A stretch of 19,525 nt of DNA from Ruminococcus sp. (GTDB taxonomy: Bacteria; Bacillota; Clostridia; Oscillospirales; Ruminococcaceae). The stretch lies in contig DMBA01000324.1 in assembly GCA_003446315.1 (NCBI GenBank), forward strand, positions 1 through 19,525, written 5' to 3'. Under the pieces are notes generated by a model. The model saw nothing but the letters and a program-made list of their open reading frames with translations, did no database searches and had not been told where the DNA came from. A program made the position numbers and the translations under genes. This document shows positions 1 to 7,327 of the stretch, piece after piece; position 1 is the first letter of the stretch; every line of letters starts with the position of its first letter.

Positions 1-1134
1 CAAGCCGGCAGCAAGATCCTGCTCGCTGCCCCGACCGGCAGAGCAGCCAAGCGGATGAGCGAACTCACCGGCAGGATGGCGCAGACCATCCATCGGCTGC
101 TGGGCACAGCCGTTGATGAAGGCGAAGGCGTATTTCAGCACGATGAACACAGCCCGCTTGAGGCGGATGTCATCATCGTGGACGAAGTTTCCATGGTAGA
201 TGTGCTGTTGTTTGAGCATCTGCTGCGTGCGATCCGGCTTTCTGCACGCCTGATTCTTGTCGGAGATGAAGATCAGCTTCCGTCCGTGGGGGCTGGGCAT
301 CTCCTGCATACGCTCATCGCCTGCAAGCGGCTCCCGGTTGTCCGTCTGACCGAAATTTTCCGGCAGGCACAGGAAAGCTGCATTGTCCGCAGTGCGCACC
401 GGATCGTCAACGGTGAAATGCCTGATCTGAGGGAAAAGCAAAGCGATTTCTTCTTCTTCGACCGGCGGGAAGCATCCGATGCAGCCGCCTTCCTGCGGGA
501 TCTTTACACCCGCCGTTTGCCGCAGGCTTATCAGTTTGATCCGAAAAATGATATTCAGGTGATCTCCCCCACCCGCAAAGGCATCCTCGGCACGGTAATG
601 CTCAATCAGATGCTGCAAGAAGCGGTCAACCCGCCGCAATACGGCAAGCCCATCCTCAAAAATCTGCTTTATACCTTCCGGGAAGGCGATAAGGTCATGC
701 AGATTCAGAATCAATATGACATGGAATGGGTAAAGCTCGACCGCCGCGGCACCGGCATCTTCAACGGCGATGTCGGCACCGTGCAGTATATTGATAAAAA
801 TGCCGGTTCCATGAAAGTCGATTTCGATCAAAAAATCGTGACATATCGGAAAGACCAGCTCGATCAGCTTGAACTCGCCTATGCCGTGACGGTACACAAA
901 AGTCAGGGAAGCGAGTTTGAAGCGGTCATTCTGGCGCTGCCGGAAGGGACAGATCGTCTGAGCTATCGCAGTCTGCTTTATACTGCCGTGACACGCGCAA
1001 AACGCCTGCTCATCATGATCGGCTCGCCGCGGAAAGTCGCAGAAATGGTGCAGAATCAGGATCGTTCCCAGCGCTGCTCCTGTCTGAGTGATATGCTGCA
1101 AAAAGCCGTCAGCAAAGAGGAACAGGAATCATGA
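1..1134 (+). CDS. recD2: RecD2-like ATP-dependent DNA helicase, C-terminal part (5' end outside window)
   Basis: The reading frame is open from base 1, so the gene starts upstream; 377 codons are visible, about half of a usual RecD2 (roughly 740 residues). The product is a superfamily 1B 5'-3' DNA helicase that acts in DNA repair and recombination outside RecBCD. Visible motifs in order are the end of motif Ia (LLAAPTGRAAKRM), Walker B/motif II (VIIVDEVSMVD), motif III (GDEDQLPSVGAG), motif IV region with an arginine (LTEIFRQ), motif V (YAVTVHKSQGSEF) and motif VI with the arginine finger (LLYTAVTRAKR). The Walker A motif must lie upstream of the window. The stop overlaps the next start as ATGA, so the downstream comF gene is translationally coupled. 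The family call is firm; distinguishing RecD2 from a RecBCD-type RecD rests on the absence of recB/recC nearby and on the SH3-like insert region, so it is slightly less certain. Confidence 0.93.
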   Translation, partial: QAGSKILLAAPTGRAAKRMSELTGRMAQTIHRLLGTAVDEGEGVFQHDEHSPLEADVIIVDEVSMVDVLLFEHLLRAIRLSARLILVGDEDQLPSVGAGHLLHTLIACKRLPVVRLTEIFRQAQESCIVRSAHRIVNGEMPDLREKQSDFFFFDRREASDAAAFLRDLYTRRLPQAYQFDPKNDIQVISPTRKGILGTVMLNQMLQEAVNPPQYGKPILKNLLYTFREGDKVMQIQNQYDMEWVKLDRRGTGIFNGDVGTVQYIDKNAGSMKVDFDQKIVTYRKDQLDQLELAYAVTVHKSQGSEFEAVILALPEGTDRLSYRSLLYTAVTRAKRLLIMIGSPRKVAEMVQNQDRSQRCSCLSDMLQKAVSKEEQES

Positions 1135-1790
1135 AGCAAATACCGCTTTTTCTGCTGGATCTGCTTTATCCAAACCGCTGCGATTGCTGCGGCAGTTCCA
1201 TTCCATATGATGCTGCCATTTGCCGTTCATGTGCCGAACAGCTCTGCGAACTGCGCATCTCCTATGCAGATTGGGCTGCACAAAAGCAGCATTTACCGTG
1301 GAAAAACGGCGCTGCACTGTATGCATACAAAGGCATTGCCCGCAGCGGGATCCTCGCACTCAAAGACGGCTTTCGCGGGTTCGGCAAATATGCCGCTGCC
1401 CGTCTTGCGCAGGAAGCCGCACAGCAATTCGGTGCGCTTGATCTCGTCACATGGGTACCTGTTTCCGATAAACGCCGCCGTTTGCAGGGCTATGCGCACG
1501 CAGAATTACTCGCAAAAGAGATTGCTGCGGTCTTGCAGCTTCCTGCGCGGGGCGACCTGCTCACGGAACAGCATACCATCAGCCGTCAGCATGATCTGCC
1601 TGCGCATGAACGGGAACAATATGCGCACCGTTTTTCACAAACCGGTATCCCGCTGCAAGGTCAGACTGTCCTGCTTGTTGATGATATTCTGACAACCGGC
1701 AGCACGATGAAGCGCTGCACATCAGAATTGCTTGCCGCGGGAGCCGGAAGTGTCTATATTGCAGTTGTCTGCTGTGCCGGCATCCACTAA
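1131..1790 (+). CDS. comFC: ComF family phosphoribosyltransferase-like protein
   Basis: This 219-residue protein has the two-part build of ComF/GntX proteins. The N-terminus carries a four-cysteine zinc ribbon (CDCC at about residues 17-20, then CRSC around 31-34) after the typical FLLDLLYPNRC opening. The C-terminus has a type I phosphoribosyltransferase fold with the PRPP-binding loop VLLVDDILTTGSTM at about residues 181-194. In Bacillus and Haemophilus, ComF proteins are needed for DNA uptake during transformation and work with the ComFA helicase; no comFA gene is visible here, and many non-competent Clostridia carry this gene alone. Length is normal for the family. The start overlaps the helicase stop by 4 nt, so the two are probably co-expressed. 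The role in this organism could be DNA uptake or repair; the sequence does not decide. Confidence 0.9.
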   Translation: MKQIPLFLLDLLYPNRCDCCGSSIPYDAAICRSCAEQLCELRISYADWAAQKQHLPWKNGAALYAYKGIARSGILALKDGFRGFGKYAAARLAQEAAQQFGALDLVTWVPVSDKRRRLQGYAHAELLAKEIAAVLQLPARGDLLTEQHTISRQHDLPAHEREQYAHRFSQTGIPLQGQTVLLVDDILTTGSTMKRCTSELLAAGAGSVYIAVVCCAGIH

Positions 1791-1860
1791 GAATCTGCCT
1801 ATGCACCCATTTGTCAGCGCGTGCATATACTGCACTATACATTGACAGGAGGGATGCTTT

Positions 1861-1953
1861 ATGAAGGTTGTCGTTGTCAGAAGTCCGCGGCTGCTTGCCG
1901 GATTCTTCCGGCTGATGTTCCGGATCCGGAAGGAGCACGCTTCGGCAGAATGA
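1861..1953 (+). CDS. spoVM: SpoVM-like sporulation membrane-curvature peptide (30 aa)
   Basis: A 30-codon frame starts at ATG 1861 behind a textbook ribosome binding site (AGGAGGG at 1847-1853) and ends in TGA. The peptide begins MKVVVVRSPRLLAGFFRLMF. Lined up with Bacillus subtilis SpoVM from memory, it shares M1, K2, P9, L12, G14, R17 and M19 without gaps. P9 is the residue known to help SpoVM recognise convex membrane, and the pattern is an amphipathic helix with basic ends. SpoVM marks the outer forespore membrane, anchors SpoIVA and inhibits FtsH, so it starts spore coat assembly. The gene lies 70 nt after comF and has no convincing sigma-E promoter that I can point to. It is easily missed by gene finders because of its length. 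It could be a chance frame, but the ribosome binding site plus ungapped matches make that unlikely. Confidence 0.8.
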   Translation: MKVVVVRSPRLLAGFFRLMFRIRKEHASAE

Positions 1954-1986
1954 TGAAATGCACATAAATACGAGCAATTTACGATT

Positions 1987-2013
1987 TGACAGTTTTGTGA
2001 CATTTTCCTGACA
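1987..2013 (+). promoter_or_regulatory. Three TGACA direct repeats at 11-bp spacing; candidate response-regulator box
   Basis: TGACA occurs at 1987-1991, 1998-2002 and 2009-2013, one DNA turn apart, on the same strand. OmpR/PhoB-family regulators typically bind as dimers to direct repeats with 10-11 bp period. An OmpR-type regulator is encoded in this same operon. A fourth TGACA at 2053-2057 keeps the same phase (44 bp on) but lies at the likely transcription start and may be chance. The binding partner is inference. Confidence 0.6.
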
Positions 2014-2041
2014 CAATTGCGGGGACTTCTCAGCAGAAATA

Positions 2042-2050
2042 TGATATGAT
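2042..2050 (+). promoter_or_regulatory. Extended -10 promoter for the acidic protein/two-component operon
   Basis: TGATATGAT at 2042-2050 fits an extended -10 element (TGn plus TATGAT). There is no good -35 hexamer 17 bp upstream (the region reads GGGGACT), which suits a promoter that needs an activator. The TGACA repeats end about 30 bp upstream of the -10. Transcription would start near 2057, giving a leader of about 58 nt. Confidence 0.5.
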
Positions 2051-2114
2051 AATGACAGACCGAAACAAACGGTACGGTCATTCCACAAATCATATTTTTG
2101 AAGGAGGTTTTCTT

Positions 2115-2849
2115 ATGAAAACAATTATGATGAAAGCAGCAGCACTCACAGCACTTGCTGCACTCGTTCCCGCATCGCTCGCACTGTGCGCAAATGCACA
2201 GGACATCAAGGCAGCAGAGGAGACAAATGCCATTGTGACAGAATCCGGCGACACAACTGATCCGACCGACTTTGACGAAGAAGATATGGACGCAAATGCA
2301 CCGGTCACCATTTCCGACACGACCGTCATTCAGTCGGATGATGACGACGAAACGGAACAGACAAACACTGCCTGCTATATCTATTCAGACGACGATGGGA
2401 CAGAAGAGGAAGTCTCTATCAATCTGGATGACGAACAGCCGGAAGGATTTTCGTTCCTTCTGGGATCAGATGACGCAGATTTCGAAAACGGTAACTTCGA
2501 TCATCCGGAAGGCGACTGCACACTGCTTTCTCTGGACGAAGCAAATGCACGCGCAGAGGAAAAACTCAGTGAAGCAGATCTGGCACGCTGGCAGGAACTG
2601 ACCGCTGCGCTGCAAGAATCGGATTTCATCAACGGCACGCAGGATGAAGCCGTCATCAACGAGCTGGTAGCGCTGCTGAATCAGCTCACGGATGCGGATG
2701 TCAAGTGGAACGGCATCACTTACACCTGCAAGACTGATCCGGAAAACGCTGAAACATTCGGTGTTTCCATCATTTCGGATGGTGAAGATGACGGCATCGT
2801 GAATGAGGAAACATCTTATCTTACTTACACGGAATCTTCGGAAGAATAA
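2115..2849 (+). CDS. Highly acidic exported protein of unknown function
   Basis: I do not recognise this protein. The start at 2115 is set by AAGGAGG at 2101-2107; the frame is open further upstream but without a ribosome binding site. The 244-residue product opens with a signal peptide: basic MKTIMMK, a hydrophobic alanine/leucine stretch to about residue 25, and a likely cleavage after ANA near 26. No lipobox cysteine follows. The mature part is extremely rich in Asp and Glu (for example DSDDDDE-like runs and SDDDGTEEE), mostly in residues 30-130, followed by a more ordinary predicted helical part around 140-185 and a C-terminal segment with one Cys. Such acidity suggests cation or cationic-peptide binding outside the cell, which is inference. 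It precedes a response regulator/kinase pair by 69 nt and probably shares its promoter, so it may be the sensed or regulated partner. Confidence 0.85.
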   Translation: MKTIMMKAAALTALAALVPASLALCANAQDIKAAEETNAIVTESGDTTDPTDFDEEDMDANAPVTISDTTVIQSDDDDETEQTNTACYIYSDDDGTEEEVSINLDDEQPEGFSFLLGSDDADFENGNFDHPEGDCTLLSLDEANARAEEKLSEADLARWQELTAALQESDFINGTQDEAVINELVALLNQLTDADVKWNGITYTCKTDPENAETFGVSIISDGEDDGIVNEETSYLTYTESSEE

Positions 2850-2869
2850 GAAAAAAGCACATGAACAAA

Positions 2870-2904
2870 GCGGAACCTGTCCTGTAATGGGGCGGGTATT
2901 CCGC
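2870..2904 (+). other. RNA hairpin between the acidic protein gene and the response regulator
   Basis: GCGGAACCTGTCC at 2870-2882 can pair with GGGCGGG at 2890-2896 and, after a 2-nt bulge, TTCCGC at 2899-2904, giving 13 pairs including two G-U. The loop is 7 nt. No run of T follows (ATTTGG), so it is not a standard terminator. It ends just before the regulator's ribosome binding site (TTTGGAGG) and could lower regulator expression relative to the first gene or protect the upstream transcript's 3' end. Confidence 0.5.
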
Positions 2905-2918
2905 ATTTGGAGGCGAAA

Positions 2919-3620
2919 ATGACAACGAACGGAAAATTGATCTATGCGGCAGATGATGAAGCCGATATTCTGGATATCATGCGGGAATTCCTGAAAAACG
3001 CCGGATTCTCCGTGCAGACCTTCTCCACCGGAGATGCACTTTTTGCTGCTTTTCAGGAAAAGCCCTGCGATCTTGCGGTGCTGGACATCATGATGCCGGG
3101 AACGGACGGGCTGACCATCTGCAAAAAACTGCGTGCGATCTCGAATGTCCCGATCGTGATCCTGACCGCAAAAGAGAGTGAAACAGACCATATGCGCGGC
3201 TTTCTGCTTGGCGGCGATGACTATCTCATCAAGCCGTTTTCGCCTTCCCTGCTGGTTGTCCGGATTCAGGCGCTTCTGCGGCGTGTGGATATGATGCAGC
3301 CCGTGCAGCAGCAAAACCGTTCCTTCGGTGACCTGATCTTCTCTGAAGCAGACCATTCTGTACGCTGCGGCAATACATCGCTTGCACTTACGGTCACCGA
3401 ATTTTCGCTGCTGGGCTGCCTGATGGCACATGCCGGCAGTGCTGTTTCCAGAGAGGATCTGCTCAATCAGGTCTGGGGCATCGACAGCAATGACATTGAA
3501 ACGCGGGTGACCGATGAAACGGTACGCCGGATCCGACAAAAGCTCAAAACTGCCGGAAGCAGCGTCCGGATCGCGGCAGTCTGGGGCTATGGCTATCAGT
3601 TAGAGGTGCAGCATGTGTAA
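2919..3620 (+). CDS. OmpR/PhoB-family response regulator
   Basis: The 233-residue protein has a receiver domain (about 6-122) and a winged-helix DNA-binding domain (about 135-232). Receiver residues are all present: acidic pair D12-D13, phosphoacceptor D56 in VLDIMMPG, switch T83 and K105 in the IKPF motif. The C-terminal half has the OmpR-type pattern LTVTEFSLLGCLM, then a recognition helix region around ETVRRIRQKLK and the wing ending WGYGYQL. I chose ATG 2919 because TTTGGAGG sits just upstream; a TTG four codons earlier overlaps that site. The gene's last 8 nt overlap the kinase start, so the pair is translated together. The likely target is the set of TGACA repeats upstream of the first gene of the operon, which would make it autoregulated; that link is inference. 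Specific family assignment (for example PhoP or VanR-like) is not possible from sequence alone. Confidence 0.95.
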   Translation: MTTNGKLIYAADDEADILDIMREFLKNAGFSVQTFSTGDALFAAFQEKPCDLAVLDIMMPGTDGLTICKKLRAISNVPIVILTAKESETDHMRGFLLGGDDYLIKPFSPSLLVVRIQALLRRVDMMQPVQQQNRSFGDLIFSEADHSVRCGNTSLALTVTEFSLLGCLMAHAGSAVSREDLLNQVWGIDSNDIETRVTDETVRRIRQKLKTAGSSVRIAAVWGYGYQLEVQHV

Positions 3621-4920
3621 GATCCGATATCGCATCGCATTGCTGATCGGCGGCACAGTCTTAGTGCTGCTGCTTATCATCATGGCGGTGTTTCATCTCA
3701 ATATCCGGAAACAGATCGCGGAACAGGCGGATGCCTGCCTGAAAAACGCCGATTCGTTCAGTATGAATCCGGATGAGGCATTCGCGGTAAATGTCACGCC
3801 GATGCTCTATAACCCGGAGCAGATCCTGATCGCAGAGGATGAAACAGAGAATGTTTTTACCCAGAAAGAACGGGATCTGATCGAATGGTGCAGCAATCAG
3901 CCGAAGGATCAGACGCTGCTGGCAGAATTGAACGGCAGCATTTACTATATTTACAGAAAAGACTGCGATCAATCCCATAACCTGACTGTCTCCTACACCA
4001 TTGAAGTGAGCAGTTCCGATGAAAGCGCAGAAGGCGATCCGTTCCAGATGATCTTTGACGATTCGGAGAGCATCACAGATGCTTTTACCCCCAAAGAAGT
4101 GCAGATCCGGCAGATCATCTCCTATGTAGATGTGACCGGTGAGCTGGATATGATCCGCCGCATCAACCTGATGTTTATCATTGCAGCATCGGTCATCGGC
4201 ATGTTCGGAACGGTTGCCGGATACATCCTCGGCAAAAAACTGGAACAGAATCAGCTTGTGCAGAAGCAATTCTTTGAAAACACCTCACACGAACTGAAAA
4301 CCCCGCTGACCGCCATTCGCGGCTATGCAGAAGGCATCTCGCAGGGGGTCATCACAGATTATGTCCAGACCGGCAAAGTGCTCACCGAACAGACCGATAA
4401 AATGCGCTGTCTCATCGAAGATATTCTGTGCATGGCAAAGCTCGAAAGCGGTACTGTGCAGCTCCGGAAAGAGGAGATCGGGCTTCCCGGTTTTTTGCAG
4501 GATTGTCTCATGCCGTTTGAAGGCACCGTGCTGAACCGCGGACTGGACGTATCGCTGGAGCTCCAGCCAATGACTGTATCTGCCGACCCCGATCAACTGG
4601 AGCATGCGCTTACAAATCTGCTTACCAATGCAATGAAATATGCAAAAACGGGCATCGGCATCTCCTGCGGAAAAGGGATCATCCGCATCCAAAATGACTG
4701 TGATCCGCTTTCTGATGACGAGCTTGCGCATCTCTTTGACCGATTTTATACCGGCAGAGGCGGCAATACGGGCATCGGGCTTTCGATTGCCAGAGATTAC
4801 ATTTTGCTGCACGGCTGGCATATTGCCGCAGAGCGCACAGAAAACGGCATCTGCTTTGTGATCCGCTGCGCCCCAAACAATACAAAAAATAAAAAGGAAA
4901 GCGCGGCGAAGCCGAAATAA
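3613..4920 (+). CDS. Sensor histidine kinase, two-TM, no HAMP domain
   Basis: The 435-residue membrane kinase has TM1 at about residues 7-28, an extracytoplasmic sensor of about 155 residues, TM2 at about 186-206, then the dimerisation/phosphoacceptor helix with H226 in NTSHELKTPLTAI. Only about 20 residues separate TM2 from the histidine, so there is no room for a HAMP linker. The ATPase domain has a good N box (LTNLLTNAMKYAKTG) and G2 box (GNTGIGLSIARDY), an F box (LFDRFYTG), but a degenerate G1 box (IQNDCDPLS) that keeps the Asp and lacks the glycines. This is the short clostridial style of kinase. It should phosphorylate the overlapping response regulator. The sensor domain has no family I recognise; it is acidic, which would fit cation or cationic-peptide sensing, but that is inference. 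A hairpin terminator follows 35 nt after the stop. Confidence 0.94.
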   Translation: MCKIRYRIALLIGGTVLVLLLIIMAVFHLNIRKQIAEQADACLKNADSFSMNPDEAFAVNVTPMLYNPEQILIAEDETENVFTQKERDLIEWCSNQPKDQTLLAELNGSIYYIYRKDCDQSHNLTVSYTIEVSSSDESAEGDPFQMIFDDSESITDAFTPKEVQIRQIISYVDVTGELDMIRRINLMFIIAASVIGMFGTVAGYILGKKLEQNQLVQKQFFENTSHELKTPLTAIRGYAEGISQGVITDYVQTGKVLTEQTDKMRCLIEDILCMAKLESGTVQLRKEEIGLPGFLQDCLMPFEGTVLNRGLDVSLELQPMTVSADPDQLEHALTNLLTNAMKYAKTGIGISCGKGIIRIQNDCDPLSDDELAHLFDRFYTGRGGNTGIGLSIARDYILLHGWHIAAERTENGICFVIRCAPNNTKNKKESAAKPK

Positions 4921-4954
4921 AAGGATTGGCGCTGAATATGTTCCTCGACAAACG

Positions 4955-4986
4955 AAGCCCCTGAGCTTTTGACTCAGGGGCTTTTT
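4955..4986. terminator. Bidirectional intrinsic terminator between kinase and accA
   Basis: AAGCCCCTGAG (4955-4965) pairs perfectly with CTCAGGGGCTT (4973-4983) around a 7-nt loop, and a T run continues to 4986 on the + strand. On the - strand the stem is followed by a weaker T-rich stretch (TTCGTTTGT). It lies between two convergent operons and probably ends both, more strongly the + strand one. Confidence 0.9.
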
Positions 4987-5060
4987 GCTTATTGATAACG
5001 TGTCTCCGACGGATTGCGCATGAGGATTCTGCCCAATATGGATCATCCGGGCGCAATCCC

Positions 5061-5852
5061 TCAAGCACCGATCTTGCGGAATTTTGCATAGCGGTGATCG
5101 AGCAGTTCTTCGGGTGTCATCTGCATCAGTTGATTCAGTTCATTGAGCAGCACCGATTTCAAAGCAGAGCAGATCTCGCGGTCTGTTTTGCCGGATTCAG
5201 GGATCACCTTTTCAACAATATCGAAGCTCAGGAGATCATAGGAAGTGAGCCGCAGATGCGCCGCAGCATCGGGGGCTTTGGCGGCATCTTTCCAAAGGAT
5301 ACTGGCGCAGCCTTCGGGCGAGATGACGGAATAAACGGCATCTTCGAGCATGATCGCGGTATCACAAACGCCGAGTGCAAGTGCACCGCCGCTGCCGCCT
5401 TCCCCGACGATCACAGAAATAACGGGTGTTTTCAGCCCCATGAGTTCATAGAGGTTTTCAGCGATTGCAAGACCCTGACCGCGTTCCTCAGCATCAATCC
5501 CGCAGTAAGCGCCGGAGCTGCCGATGAAGCAGATCACAGGTCTATGGAATTTTTCGGCTTCTTTCATCAGGCGGAGTGCCTTCCGATAGCCTTCCGGTTC
5601 GGGGCAGCCGAAATTCCGTTTCATTCGTTCCTCGATGGTATTGCCGCGCTCCATAGCGATGACCGTAACGGGGATGCGATTGAGATAGCCGATTCCGGCA
5701 ACGATCGCGGCATCATCACCGAATCTGCGGTCGCCGTGCAGCTCCACAAAATCATCAATCATATGTTCAATATAGTAAGAACCCATCGGGCGCTTACCGT
5801 TTCGCGCCGCCTGCACACGTTCGTAAGCGGTTTTTTTATCAGCGATAGCCAT
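5061..5852 (-). CDS. accA: Acetyl-CoA carboxylase carboxyltransferase subunit alpha
   Basis: The 263-residue protein is the alpha subunit of the carboxyltransferase that moves carboxyl from carboxybiotin to acetyl-CoA to form malonyl-CoA, the first step of fatty-acid synthesis. Diagnostic stretches are DDFVELHGDRRFGDD (about 33-47), MKRNFGCPEPEGYRKALRLM (about 77-96), AEERGQG, the oxyanion-hole region VGEGGSGGALALG and VYSVISPEGCASILWKD. It is shorter than the E. coli protein because it lacks the long N- and C-terminal extensions, as usual in Clostridia. The usual DTPGAYPG segment reads GSSGAYCG here. It is the last gene of the fab operon, 39 nt after a membrane-protein gene rather than directly after accD. 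It needs AccD (in this operon) and AccB/AccC, which are not in the window. Confidence 0.95.
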   Translation of the reverse strand: MAIADKKTAYERVQAARNGKRPMGSYYIEHMIDDFVELHGDRRFGDDAAIVAGIGYLNRIPVTVIAMERGNTIEERMKRNFGCPEPEGYRKALRLMKEAEKFHRPVICFIGSSGAYCGIDAEERGQGLAIAENLYELMGLKTPVISVIVGEGGSGGALALGVCDTAIMLEDAVYSVISPEGCASILWKDAAKAPDAAAHLRLTSYDLLSFDIVEKVIPESGKTDREICSALKSVLLNELNQLMQMTPEELLDHRYAKFRKIGA

Positions 5853-5891
5853 AATCCATCCTGCCTTTCAGAATCCCGAAGCGGGAAATTA

Positions 5892-6485
5892 TTATTCTGT
5901 TTCGTGCTTGACCCACACACAAAAAGCGATCAAAGCGATCGCAGCGAGAAAGAGAAATCCAAGACCGAATATGCAGATCCATTTTTTCAAAGGGGCTTCT
6001 TTGCGCAGATTTTCCTGTTCCTGCTGCAAAAACCGTTCTGCGGGAACCGCATCGGGATTTGCAGCATAAGCGGCATTCAAATCGCAGCAAACATCCGCTT
6101 GTTCGGGATATTTCCATGCAAAGTAATAGGCATAGTCCGTATCATTGACGATTCTTCTGCGCACCTGCATATAATTGATTTTCCGCGCCAGCCATGCAGC
6201 CAGACGGTTAAACGCCAGAATACAGGCAGCACGATCCAGCACCAAGCCAAGTGAGGGCGAAGTGCCGGTATGGAAGAACAGTGCCGCGATTGCGCCCATT
6301 CCGATGACGACCGCAAGGATCGAAGCGATTTCAAGTGCAGCAGCGGCACCGGATTCCTGATAAGCGATATACGGAAAGGCATATGTACCTGCATTACCCG
6401 TTTTCCGCACAGCGCCGGGATGTCTTTTTGCAAAGCGTTTTTCTTTCTCCGTGAGATTTTGTCTGTAGGAATCAAGAAATCCCAT
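5892..6485 (-). CDS. Hypothetical membrane protein inserted between accD and accA
   Basis: I do not recognise this protein. With the start at 6485 (ATG, 17 nt past the accD stop) it has 197 residues; an upstream GTG at 6518 inside accD would add 11 residues, and neither start has a strong ribosome binding site. Hydrophobic segments lie at about 48-71, 78-99 (weaker, with charged residues) and 168-192. Between the second and third is a soluble part of about 65 residues rich in Tyr, Asp and Ala with one CC pair. The N-terminus is basic and polar (LTEKEKRFAKRHPG). It sits in the middle of a lipid-synthesis operon, in the same direction and with close spacing, so it is surely co-transcribed with accD and accA. 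A role in lipid or envelope homeostasis is a guess from position only. Confidence 0.82.
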   Translation of the reverse strand: MGFLDSYRQNLTEKEKRFAKRHPGAVRKTGNAGTYAFPYIAYQESGAAAALEIASILAVVIGMGAIAALFFHTGTSPSLGLVLDRAACILAFNRLAAWLARKINYMQVRRRIVNDTDYAYYFAWKYPEQADVCCDLNAAYAANPDAVPAERFLQQEQENLRKEAPLKKWICIFGLGFLFLAAIALIAFCVWVKHETE

Positions 6486-6502
6486 ATGTGATAAACCTGT
6501 GC

Positions 6503-7327
6503 TTATTTTTTGCCGCACTGATGGAGCGCGAGCAATTTTGCAAGTGTATAGGTCATCCGCGGGCGTTCCTCAATGAGGTCGACAAATCCGTGTTCCAACT
6601 GGAATTCCGCACGCTGGAAGCCGGCAGGCAGCTTCTGACCGGTCGTCTGTTCGATGACGCGCTGACCGGCGAACCCGATCAAAGCCTTCGGTTCTGCGAT
6701 GATGATATCGCCCTGCATCGCAAAGCTGGCAGTAATACCGCCGGTTGTGGGGTCAGTGAGGACAGCGATATAGAGCAAACCTGCTTCGCTGTGTCGTTTG
6801 ACCGCACCGGAGACTTTCGCCATCTGCATGAGGGAGAAGATACCTTCCTGCATACGGGCACCGCCGGAGGTAATAAAGCCGATCACCGGCAGACCGAGCT
6901 GGGTAGCTTTCTCAAAGATTCTGGTGATCTTCTCACCGACAACCGTACCCATACTGCCCATCATGAACGCAGAGTCCATGATAAACAGCCCGGTATCCAT
7001 GCCGTCGATCTTGGCAGTTCCGCAGACAACGCCTTCATTCAGACCGCTTGCTTTCTCAGCCTTTTCGAGTTTCTGCGCATAATCGGGGAAATCAATCGGA
7101 TTTTTGGATTTCAGTTTTTTATCAATTTCGTTGAAGCTGCCGGGATCGACGGTTGCTTCGAGCCGTTCGATCGCCCGCATCCGGAAATACGCGCCGCAGG
7201 AAGGACAAATGCAGTGATTTGCAACATATTGATCGTAAGGTGTTTCAGTTCCGCAAGCCTTGCAGGTTCTGGGCGGCTGCTCCACATTTCCGGTGATCGT
7301 GTTCAGAATTGTTTTGATTGTACTCAT
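6503..7327 (-). CDS. accD: Acetyl-CoA carboxylase carboxyltransferase subunit beta
   Basis: The 274-residue protein is the beta subunit of acetyl-CoA carboxyltransferase. It has the N-terminal zinc ribbon with C22, C25, C41 and C44, then the crotonase-like carboxyltransferase core with [53 protein letters not shown] and [17 protein letters not shown], all hallmark AccD stretches. I chose ATG 7327 because GAGGAG lies 9 nt upstream; the frame is open further but would run deep into fabZ. The start overlaps the fabZ stop by 4 nt (ATGA), so the two are translationally coupled. It must pair with AccA, encoded two genes downstream. Length is normal. Confidence 0.96.
   Translation of the reverse strand: MSTIKTILNTITGNVEQPPRTCKACGTETPYDQYVANHCICPSCGAYFRMRAIERLEATVDPGSFNEIDKKLKSKNPIDFPDYAQKLEKAEKASGLNEGVVCGTAKIDGMDTGLFIMDSAFMMGSMGTVVGEKITRIFEKATQLGLPVIGFITSGGARMQEGIFSLMQMAKVSGAVKRHSEAGLLYIAVLTDPTTGGITASFAMQGDIIIAEPKALIGFAGQRVIEQTTGQKLPAGFQRAEFQLEHGFVDLIEERPRMTYTLAKLLALHQCGKK

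Noticed and set aside
1801..1846. Sigma-E-type promoter for the SpoVM-like gene (CATATACT and TATACATT boxes)
   Set aside because: The boxes that resemble -35 and -10 elements are spaced too closely or lack a partner, so I cannot support a specific promoter.
4992..6254. Long open frame on the + strand opposite accA (about 420 codons)
   Set aside because: It lies antisense to a clear accA and its neighbour, starts within no ribosome binding site, and its product shows no recognisable motif; long antisense frames are expected with this codon usage.
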